Origin: Mesorhizobium sp. YM1C-6-2
Lineage (GTDB): Bacteria; Pseudomonadota; Alphaproteobacteria; Rhizobiales; Rhizobiaceae
Length of the DNA stretch: 64,000 bases
Reading direction: 5' to 3'
Assembly (NCBI RefSeq): GCF_003666685.1
Contig: NZ_RCIZ01000003.1
Span: forward strand, 1 to 64,000
The first letter of the stretch is position 1, and each line of letters starts with the position of its first letter. The notes beneath the pieces are model-generated. The model saw only the letters and a list, made by a program, of their open reading frames with translations. It was not told the origin of the DNA and did no database searches. The position numbers and the translations under genes are program-made. Positions 57,532 to 64,000 of this stretch are shown piece by piece.

Positions 57532-58332
57532 ATGGCGCGCTCAGCTCTCCTCAACGTGATGGTCCAGGCCGCCATGAAGGCTGGCCGCTCGCTCTCCCGC
57601 GATTTCGGCGAGGTGCAGAACCTGCAGGTCTCGCTGAAGGGTCCCGGCGACTATGTCAGCCAGGCCGACCGCAAGGCCGAGGAGATCATCCACGCCGAGC
57701 TGTCGCGCGCGCGTCCGGGCTATGCCTTCCTGATGGAGGAGCGCGGCGAGGTGGCCGGCGAAGACGACCAGCACCGCTGGATCGTCGATCCGCTCGACGG
57801 CACCACCAACTTCCTGCACGGCATCCCGATCTTCTCGATCTCCATCGCGCTGGAGCGTCAGGGCCAGCTCGTCGCCGGCGTCGTCTACAACCCGGCCATG
57901 GACGAGCTCTACACCGCCGAGCGCGGCGGCGGCGCCTTCCTCAACGACCGCCGCCTGCGTGTCGCCGGCCGCAGCAAGCTCTCCGACGCCGTCGTCGGCA
58001 CCGGCGTCCCGCACCTCGGCCGCGGCCATCACGGCAACTTCCTGGTCGAGCTGCGCAACGTCATGGGCGAGGTGTCGGGCATACGCCGCCTCGGCTCGGC
58101 GGCGCTCGACCTCGCCTATGTCGCGGCCGGACGCATGGACGGTTTCTGGGAGCAGGGGCTGTCGCCCTGGGACATCGGCGCCGGCATCCTGCTCATCCGC
58201 GAAGCGGGCGGCTTCGTGTCGGACAAGGCCGGCGGACAGGACATGTTCGACACCGGCGACCTCGTCGCCGGCAACGAGGCGATCCATCGCGCCTTGCTGA
58301 AGACGCTGAAGAAGCCGGTGCCGGCGCGCTGA
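57532..58332 (+). CDS. suhB: inositol monophosphatase family protein
   Basis: A 266-residue Mg-dependent phosphatase of the SuhB/IMPase group. The metal-binding motif WIVDPLDGTTNFLHGIP contains Asp86, Leu-Asp89-Gly-Thr; Glu69-Glu70 lie in FLMEERGE, and the late SPWDIGAGILLIREAGG carries the final Asp. SuhB also has ribosome-biogenesis roles in enterobacteria; that role here is inferred. It may be co-transcribed with efp. Confidence 0.93.
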   Translation: MARSALLNVMVQAAMKAGRSLSRDFGEVQNLQVSLKGPGDYVSQADRKAEEIIHAELSRARPGYAFLMEERGEVAGEDDQHRWIVDPLDGTTNFLHGIPIFSISIALERQGQLVAGVVYNPAMDELYTAERGGGAFLNDRRLRVAGRSKLSDAVVGTGVPHLGRGHHGNFLVELRNVMGEVSGIRRLGSAALDLAYVAAGRMDGFWEQGLSPWDIGAGILLIREAGGFVSDKAGGQDMFDTGDLVAGNEAIHRALLKTLKKPVPAR

Positions 58333-58435
58333 CCCGGCTACCGGCGGCGCGCGGAAGCGTCGCGGTCACGAAACCGCAATCGAACCTTGCAATCCTGCCC
58401 TGCAAGCTCCCAGATGAGGGCCATGCAGGTCTGCC

Positions 58436-59125
58436 ATGCATAACGGCGGTGGCGAATCCCGTGTCGACGTCCCCTTCTGGGGCCGCTTCCACTACTCGCG
58501 CGCCGAGATCATCGCCGACGGCGTCGTCCATGCGGTCGGCATCGTGCTGGCGATCGCGGCCGGCTCCGCGCTGCTGTCGCTGTCCGCCTTCCACGCCGGG
58601 CCGGGCGAATATGTCGCCGCGATCTTCTATGTCGTCTCGCTGCTGACGGCGCTGTCGATCTCGCTCGCCTACAATCTCTGGCCACTCACCCCGGCCAAAT
58701 GGGTGCTGCGACGCTTCGACCACGCGGCGATCTATCTGCTCATTGCCGCGACCTACACGCCCTTCCTCGCCCAGCTCGACGATCCCGCCGTGACAGGCTG
58801 GATGATCGCCATGGTCTGGTGCACAGCGGTCGCCGGCATGGCGATCAAGCTGTTCCTGCCCGGCCGCTTCGACCGGCTTGCAATCGTCTTCTATCTCGCC
58901 ATCGGCTGGAGCGGGATGGTCGTGATCCGCCCGCTGCTCGACACGCTGCCGCCGGTGACGCTCGGGCTGATCCTTGCCGGCGGCGTCGTCTATTCGGCTG
59001 GCGTCGTGTTTTTCGTCTGGCGGGGACTGCGCTTCCAGAATGCTCTGTGGCACGGTTTTGTGGTGACCGGGGCCGGCCTGCATTGCGCCGCGGTCATCGA
59101 TTGCCTCGTCGTCGCTCGCTTCTGA
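58436..59125 (+). CDS. hemolysin III family (HlyIII/TrhA) membrane protein
   Basis: A 229-residue membrane protein with seven predicted helices. Conserved parts are SRAEIIADGVVHAVGIVLAI, the FDHAAIYLLIAATYTP block with Asp and His, and the C-terminal LWHGFVVTGAGLHCAAV His pair, the zinc-like site of the PAQR/CREST superfamily. E. coli TrhA helps membrane homeostasis; haemolytic activity is not implied. Confidence 0.92.
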   Translation: MHNGGGESRVDVPFWGRFHYSRAEIIADGVVHAVGIVLAIAAGSALLSLSAFHAGPGEYVAAIFYVVSLLTALSISLAYNLWPLTPAKWVLRRFDHAAIYLLIAATYTPFLAQLDDPAVTGWMIAMVWCTAVAGMAIKLFLPGRFDRLAIVFYLAIGWSGMVVIRPLLDTLPPVTLGLILAGGVVYSAGVVFFVWRGLRFQNALWHGFVVTGAGLHCAAVIDCLVVARF

Positions 59126-59228
59126 ACGGCCCGATGTCGGGTTGCAGGCCGTTAGCGTCTTCCAATTTCGTCACAATTCCGCTTAGAGTCGCGGACATGG
59201 CATCGCCGGGAACGGAATCGGGGCGAGA

Positions 59229-60251
59229 ATGGGCATATTGAGGTCCTTGGGCTTGGTCGGCTCGTCCGACGTGATGGAGTACGACCCGCACAGGCTGTCC
59301 AGCCCGCAAGTCTTCGTCCTGTCGATGCTGGTGTTCCTCGCCATCGTCGCCTTCATCGCCGCCATCCTGGCCCGCCAGATATCCTCCGCCTTCGCCAGCA
59401 ATCCCGGCCTCAACGGCCTGATCCTCGGCGTTTTCGTGGTTGGCGTGCTCTTGTCCTTCCAGCAGACGGTGCGGCTCTTCCGCGAAGTGCGCTGGATCAA
59501 CTCATTCCGCGCCGGCTCCGAAGTCACCGAGCCGGTGCTGCTGGCGCCGATGAAGGCGCTCCTGTCGCGCTCCTCGACCATGGCGCTGTCGACCGCCTCG
59601 ATGCGCACCATGCTCGATTCGATCGCCACTCGCCTCGACGAGAGCCGCGACATCCTGCGCTACCTGACCGGCCTCCTGATCTTCCTCGGCCTGCTCGGCA
59701 CCTTCTGGGGCTTGCTCGCGACCATCGGCTCGATCAGCGAAACCATCCAGTCGCTCGATGTCGGCACCGGCGACAGCGGTGCGGTGCTCGACGCGCTGAA
59801 GGCGGGTCTTGCCGCACCGCTGGCCGGCATGGGAACCGCCTTCTCGGCCTCGCTCTTCGGCCTGTCCGGCTCGCTTGTGCTCGGCTTCCTCGACCTGCAG
59901 GCGGGCCGCGCGCAGACGCGTTTCTACACCGAGCTCGAGAACTGGCTGTCCTCGGTCACCGACCTCTCTTCCGACATGGTCGTTCCCGACGCCGGCAGGG
60001 GCGAGACCTCTGACGAGATCCGCGCATTGTCGGAACGGCTGCGCAGCCTGCAGGAGCATGGCGGCTCCAACCCGCGCGTCGCCACCGCCATGGCCAACCT
60101 CGCCGACGGCATCTCCGGGCTGGTCAAGAACATGCGCTCCGAGCAGCAGATCATGCGCGACTGGGTCGAGGCGCAGTCGGAAGAGCAGAAGGCGATGCGC
60201 CGCACGCTCGACCGTCTCGCCGACCAGTTGAAGAACCGGGAACTCAACTAA
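59229..60251 (+). CDS. MotA/TolQ/ExbB-superfamily stator protein
   Basis: A 340-residue membrane protein with an N-terminal pair of segments (about 30-55 and 60-80), a cytoplasmic loop, and the conserved channel helices FLGLLGTFWGLLATIGSI (about 150-170) and LAGMGTAFSASLFGLSGSLVLGFL (about 195-220), followed by a long cytoplasmic helical tail. With the next gene it forms a two-component proton-driven stator of MotAB/TolQR type. It is not adjacent to flagellar genes. TAA of this gene is directly followed by the ATG of the partner. Confidence 0.8.
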   Translation: MGILRSLGLVGSSDVMEYDPHRLSSPQVFVLSMLVFLAIVAFIAAILARQISSAFASNPGLNGLILGVFVVGVLLSFQQTVRLFREVRWINSFRAGSEVTEPVLLAPMKALLSRSSTMALSTASMRTMLDSIATRLDESRDILRYLTGLLIFLGLLGTFWGLLATIGSISETIQSLDVGTGDSGAVLDALKAGLAAPLAGMGTAFSASLFGLSGSLVLGFLDLQAGRAQTRFYTELENWLSSVTDLSSDMVVPDAGRGETSDEIRALSERLRSLQEHGGSNPRVATAMANLADGISGLVKNMRSEQQIMRDWVEAQSEEQKAMRRTLDRLADQLKNRELN

Positions 60252-61283
60252 ATGGCGCTCGCCAGGGCCAGGCGCGGCAATCGCCACATCGACTACTGGC
60301 CGGGCTTCGTCGACGCTCTGTCGACGCTCTTGATGGCCATCATGTTCCTGCTGTCGGTCTTCGTTCTGGCGCAGTTCCTGCTCAGCCGCGAGATCAGCGG
60401 GCGCGACGAGGTGCTGGCAAGGCTCAACTCGCAGATCAACGAACTGACGCAGTTGCTGGCGCTGGAGCAGAGCAGCACCCAGGACGCCCAGGACAGCATC
60501 GCCAATCTGCAGGCCTCGCTGTCGGCGGCCGAGAGCGAGCGTTCGCGACTCCAGCAGCTCCTCGACCAGGGTGCGGGCGCCGACTCCGAGGCCAATGCAC
60601 GCCTCAACAGCGTGACGGGCGAACTCGATACCGAGCGGCAGATCAGCCAGCGGGCGCTCAGCCAGGTCGAACTGCTCAACCAGCAGATCTCCGCGCTGCG
60701 CAAGCAGATCGCCGCGCTGGAACAGGCGCTCGACGTGTCGGAAGCGCGCGACCGCGAGTCCAACACCAAGATCGCCGACCTCGGCCGCCGCCTCAACGTC
60801 GCGCTGGCGCAGCGCGTGCAGGAGCTCAACCGCTACCGCTCCGACTTCTTCGGCCGGCTGCGCGAGATCCTCTCCGACCGCGAGAACATCCGCATCGTCG
60901 GCGACCGTTTCGTCTTCCAGTCGGAAGTGCTGTTCCCGTCCGGCTCCGAGGTCATCAACGAGGCTGGCCGCGTCGAGATGAAGAAACTCGCCGACGCCAT
61001 CATCGAGCTGCAGCGCGAGATCCCGCCGGAGATCAACTGGGTGCTGCGCGTCGACGGCCATACCGACACCGTTCCGGTCTCGGGCAACCGACGTTACCGC
61101 GACAATTGGGAACTTTCCTCGGCCCGCGCGACCTCGGTGGTGAAATTCCTGATCGAGAACGGCGTGCCGGCCAACCGGCTCGTCGCCGCCGGTTTCGGCG
61201 AATACCAGCCGCTCGACACCGCCGACACGGATGCGGCGCGGGCCAGCAACCGCCGCATCGAGCTCAAGCTCACCGAGCGCTGA
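60252..61283 (+). CDS. MotB/TolR-like OmpA-domain stator partner
   Basis: A 343-residue protein with a single membrane helix carrying the proton-binding Asp21 in GFVDALSTLLMAIMFLLS. A long coiled coil follows (about 55-170), then an OmpA/MotB peptidoglycan-binding domain (about 215-340: FQSEVLFPSGSEVI, VDGHTDTVPV, NWELSSARATSVVKFLI, ASNRRIELKLTER). It anchors the stator to the wall. The coiled coil is longer than in MotB, so the unit could span the periplasm to act on an unknown partner. Confidence 0.85.
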   Translation: MALARARRGNRHIDYWPGFVDALSTLLMAIMFLLSVFVLAQFLLSREISGRDEVLARLNSQINELTQLLALEQSSTQDAQDSIANLQASLSAAESERSRLQQLLDQGAGADSEANARLNSVTGELDTERQISQRALSQVELLNQQISALRKQIAALEQALDVSEARDRESNTKIADLGRRLNVALAQRVQELNRYRSDFFGRLREILSDRENIRIVGDRFVFQSEVLFPSGSEVINEAGRVEMKKLADAIIELQREIPPEINWVLRVDGHTDTVPVSGNRRYRDNWELSSARATSVVKFLIENGVPANRLVAAGFGEYQPLDTADTDAARASNRRIELKLTER

Positions 61284-61506
61284 GCCGCGCCACAATCCTC
61301 CGCAATCGGCGGCTTTGTGGCTGCCATTGTGGCGGCCGGACGGGCCTGCGGATTATCTTTTTGTAATTTGCCGGCGCCCGGAAACGGGACGAAGCTTGCA
61401 TCGCGGCTGGGAAGTGCCGGCGGCCGAAACGCCGCGACGCGACACGACCTGACAGCCCCTATGCGGGGCGGCGCGCGCCGCTTCCGCGCATCGAGGAGAC
61501 GCAATC

Positions 61507-61926
61507 ATGCGCTCTTTTGCAGTCAAGGCGGCCATGGCCGCAGTTTTCGTTTCGACGGCGCTGACAGGCGCCTTCGCGGCCAGCGGACAATATCCCGCAT
61601 CGCCGATGCCGCAAGCGACGCATGCGCAGATCAAGCCGGTCGCAACTTCGACCGTCGCCGCGCCGACGTATCGGCCGCGCCTCACGCACATCATGAACGA
61701 GGTGCACGCCGCGAACCAGCGCATGGCGATCGACCACCGGCGTGGCTACCTGAATGCTGCGGAGTACCGCAAGCTGGAGAACCGCTCCAACGCGATCCGC
61801 AACAGCGCGCTGCATGTCGCCAGACTGCATGACGGTGCGCTGCCGGCTGCGAACTACAAGGACCTGCAGCGGCGCGTCGCCATGTTGAACCGTTCGATCC
61901 ACATCGACGCAACCAACAGGGTTTGA
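61507..61926 (+). CDS. small secreted protein of unknown function
   Basis: A 139-residue protein with a clear signal peptide (MRSFAVKAAMAAVFVSTAL, cleaved near AFA-ASG). The mature part starts disordered and contains a helical hairpin, MNEVHAANQRMAIDHRRGYL and EYRKLENRSNAIRNSALHVA, with many Arg/His. No family is recognised. It is probably periplasmic. The start ATG follows GGAGACGCAATC. Confidence 0.65.
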   Translation: MRSFAVKAAMAAVFVSTALTGAFAASGQYPASPMPQATHAQIKPVATSTVAAPTYRPRLTHIMNEVHAANQRMAIDHRRGYLNAAEYRKLENRSNAIRNSALHVARLHDGALPAANYKDLQRRVAMLNRSIHIDATNRV

Positions 61927-61969
61927 TCGCGGGACCGGTCGGGCGCCGCCCCTGCGCGGGACGGCGCCC

Positions 61970-62322
61970 TCACATGCCCGCCCGCAAGGCGATGAGCGCC
62001 AGCGCCGCTGGCAGCGCCTGCACATAGGCGATGCGGGGACTGACGGTCGCTGCTCCGAACAGGCCGGCGACGATCACGCATCCGAGGAAGAAGGACTTCT
62101 CGGCAAATCCCGCGTCTCCGAGCCACAATCCCGACACCAGACCGGCGACGAGGAAGCCGTTGTAAAGGCCCTGGTTGGCGGCGAGCGCCTTCGACGCCGC
62201 GGAGAATTCCGGCGTCGTGCGGAACACCTTTCGGCCAAGCGGCCGATCCCAGGCGATCTCTCCAGATACATTAAGCCGACGTGCAGCACTGCGACGAGTG
62301 CGATCAGGATACTGCTGAGCAT
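61970..62322 (-). pseudogene. DUF1304 membrane protein, frameshifted
   Basis: The start (MLSSILIALVAVLHVGLMYLE, from 62322) and the remainder (WDRPLGRKVFRTTPEFSAASKALAANQGLYNGFL to the end at 61970) are both DUF1304 family sequence, but in different frames. They join at about 62258: restoring one base (plus-strand A between 62258 and 62259) yields YLEMIAWDRPLG and an intact 117-residue protein with four membrane helices. As it stands the gene is broken. It could be a real mutation or a sequencing error. Confidence 0.75.
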
Positions 62323-62545
62323 CTTACCCCCGGGGTGCGTTCGCAGCGGATAAATCCGACCTCGTTTTAGCTTGCCCGAAAGAATTATACTCCCCATCGC
62401 TGTCGCGGGAACCTGGTGTGCCGGGTACAGGGAGGGCGGACGGTGACCTCCCGCCGTGGAGGCGGTTTCCGAGGACAGCATCTCGCACTTGCCGTAGTCC
62501 CGTCCTTGCTGTCTTTTCGCAGCAGCCCAAAACGATGGAATCGCC

Positions 62546-64000
62546 ATGTCCTTTGCCAAACTCGACGAACTCGGCCGCAAGCTCGAAGCGCTGGAGCATG
62601 CGCTGGCCATCCTCGGCGCCGACGAGGCGACGCATATGGCGGTCGGCGGCGGCGAGAAGCGCGCCGAGGCGATGGCTTCGCTGGCCGGCATGCTGCACCG
62701 CCAGGCCACCCAGCCGGAAATCGCCGACTTGATCGAGACGGCGCAGGCCGAGCCGCTCAACGAGGAGCAGCAGGCGGCAGTGCGCGAGTTCCGCCGCCAC
62801 TACGAGAATCTGGCCTGCCTTCCCGCCGAATTCGTCGAGCGGCAGACCACGGCCCGCATGCGCTCCGAGCAGCTCTGGCGCGACCTCAGGGCCAAGAACG
62901 ACTGGCAGGGTTTTCTTCCTTCGCTCGAGGGCGTCGTCGCGCTGGTGCGCGAGGAAGCCGCGATGCGCGCCGGAAAGACCGGGCTCGATCCCTATGACGC
63001 GCTGATGGACCAGTACGATCCCGGCAACCGCGCGGCCGACATCACGCCGGTCTTTGCCGAGCTGAAGGCCTTCCTCGGGGATTTCGTGCCCGAGGCGCTT
63101 GCAGTGCAGGAGGAGCGGCTGGCGAAGACGCCGCTCAAGCAGCTCTCCGGAAATTATCCGATCGACCGCCAGCGCGAACTCGGCCTCGCCATGATGGCGG
63201 CGGTCGGGTTCGACCTCACCCATGGCAGCCTGTCGGTTTCGCATCATCCCTTCTGCGGCGGCGTGCCTTCAGACGTGCGCATCACGACGCGCTACCGCAC
63301 CGACGATTTCCTCTCTGCGCTGATGGGCGTGCTGCACGAGACCGGCCATGCGCTCTACGAGCAGAATCTTCCGTCCGAATGGGCGCACTGGCCGCTCGGC
63401 AGGGCGCGCGGCATGGCCGTGCACGAAAGCCAGAGCCTGTTCGTCGAAAAGCAGCTCGGCCGCAATCCTTCCTTCTGGGTGTGGTCGCTGCCGGTGGTCG
63501 AAAAACATCTCGGCGAGGACTGGTCGATATCCGACATCCTGCCGCATGTGCATCATGTCGGGCGCGGATTGATCCGCGTCGACGCCGACGAGGTGACCTA
63601 TCCGCTGCACGTCATCCTGCGCTACGAGCTGGAGCAGGAACTGGTCGCCGGCCGGCTGGAGGCCGCCGACATCCCCGATGCTTGGGATGCCAAGATGCAG
63701 GATTATCTAGGCCTCTCGACCGCTGGCAATTTCGCCGATGGCCCGATGCAGGACGTGCACTGGCCGGGCGGTGCTTTCGGCTATTTCCCCTCCTATACGC
63801 TCGGCGCCATGATGGCCGCGCAGCAATGGGCGGCGCTGAAGCGCGAGCATCCGTCGGTCGACGACGACCTGTCGAAGGGCAGGTTCGATGCGGTGAACGA
63901 CTGGCGTCGCGAAAGGATCTGGTCGCTGGGCTCGCGCTGGTCGACGCCCGAACTGCTCGAACGCGCGACCGGCGAGAAGCTTGCCGCCCGCTACTTCACC
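62546..64000 (+). CDS. carboxypeptidase Taq (M32), truncated by window end
   Basis: Zinc metallocarboxypeptidase that removes C-terminal residues from peptides. At least 485 residues are encoded before the window ends. The zinc motif HETGHALYEQNLP begins at residue 264. DVRITTRYRTDDF, HESQSLFVEKQLGR and IRVDADEVTYPLHVILRYELEQ are the M32 signature blocks. The ATG at 62546 follows GATGGAATCGCC. The last residues seen, GEKLAARYFT, are close to the natural C-terminus. Confidence 0.95.
   Translation, partial: MSFAKLDELGRKLEALEHALAILGADEATHMAVGGGEKRAEAMASLAGMLHRQATQPEIADLIETAQAEPLNEEQQAAVREFRRHYENLACLPAEFVERQTTARMRSEQLWRDLRAKNDWQGFLPSLEGVVALVREEAAMRAGKTGLDPYDALMDQYDPGNRAADITPVFAELKAFLGDFVPEALAVQEERLAKTPLKQLSGNYPIDRQRELGLAMMAAVGFDLTHGSLSVSHHPFCGGVPSDVRITTRYRTDDFLSALMGVLHETGHALYEQNLPSEWAHWPLGRARGMAVHESQSLFVEKQLGRNPSFWVWSLPVVEKHLGEDWSISDILPHVHHVGRGLIRVDADEVTYPLHVILRYELEQELVAGRLEAADIPDAWDAKMQDYLGLSTAGNFADGPMQDVHWPGGAFGYFPSYTLGAMMAAQQWAALKREHPSVDDDLSKGRFDAVNDWRRERIWSLGSRWSTPELLERATGEKLAARYFT

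Noticed and set aside
59229-61283. Zorya-type anti-phage system (ZorA/ZorB)
   Set aside because: Although the pair is ZorAB-like in fold, no ZorC/D or ZorE-type gene is nearby; the neighbours are a hemolysin III gene and a small secreted protein. Treated as an uncharacterised stator instead.
59502-61295. 597-codon minus-strand open frame
   Set aside because: Lies antisense to the stator pair; a GC-rich shadow without motifs or ribosome-binding site.
62074-62760. 228-codon minus-strand frame
   Set aside because: Its middle (from the ATG at 62322) is the DUF1304 start, but the upstream part is antisense to the carboxypeptidase gene and the downstream part is out of frame.

Overview
The window looks like the chromosome of a high-GC alphaproteobacterium of the Rhizobiales, most likely Phyllobacteriaceae (Mesorhizobium-like). 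The evidence is gene content and order: ruvC-ruvA-ruvB-ybgC-tolQRAB-pal-cpoB-tilS-ftsH, rsfS-rlmH-envC-ctpA-yibQ-rppH, an imuA-imuB-imuC cassette behind a perfect GTTC-N7-GTTC SOS box, and an RcdA/DUF1465 gene. The genus is inferred from these and was not tested by alignment.

Positions 1 to about 6600 are accessory DNA. The left edge is the terminus of an IS21-like element that has cut off the 5' end of a tyrosine-recombinase gene. The cargo is small and mostly uncharacterised: a DUF3223 protein, a 53-residue protein, a hypothetical gene paired with a lipoprotein gene, a protein with an FDPDNG motif divergent from an Xre-type regulator across inverted repeats, a PD-(D/E)xK nuclease-like protein, a uracil-DNA-glycosylase-like protein and a protein with an RxxxxH (HEPN-like) motif. 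The region ends at a tRNA-Gly(GCC) gene whose 3' end faces the accessory DNA, which fits tRNA-targeted integration. This is the part most likely to hide an undescribed (possibly defence) function, but no known system is complete here.

From 6640 onward the window is core chromosome. 6.9-9.5 kb: a YbaK-type deacylase, a CnoX-like thioredoxin, a Lon-N protein and a Trm112-like protein. 9.5-15.4 kb: the SOS mutagenesis cassette imuA-imuB-imuC on the minus strand. 15.6-18.4 kb: a metallopeptidase, a DUF1737 protein, an HpcH/CitE-type lyase and a FAD oxidoreductase. 18.5-23 kb: leuD, a RidA homologue, leuB, an MFS transporter and an MscS channel. 23.1-32.9 kb: rsfS, rlmH, envC, ctpA, a divergent polysaccharide deacetylase, rppH, alr, ispG and a lytic transglycosylase. 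32.9-37.4 kb: a hybrid histidine kinase, a short-chain polyprenyl diphosphate synthase, mtgA and rpmF.

37.5-50.1 kb is a long minus-strand envelope and recombination block: ruvC, ruvA, a vapBC-type toxin-antitoxin pair, ruvB, ybgC, tolQRAB, pal, cpoB, tilS and ftsH. The toxin-antitoxin pair sits inside the ruv locus with its own promoter and operator, and the toxin stop codon overlaps the ruvB start. 50.2-55.0 kb carries two TauE/SafE permeases, an rcdA-like gene, a probable small RNA, a small heme-copper-oxidase-like membrane protein and an acyl-CoA synthetase. 55.2-64 kb carries a ThiE-like gene, a Sel1-repeat gene, efp, a suhB-type phosphatase, a hemolysin III homologue, a MotA/MotB-like stator pair, a small secreted protein, a frameshifted DUF1304 gene and a carboxypeptidase Taq gene that runs off the end.

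No rRNA, CRISPR array or complete IS is present.
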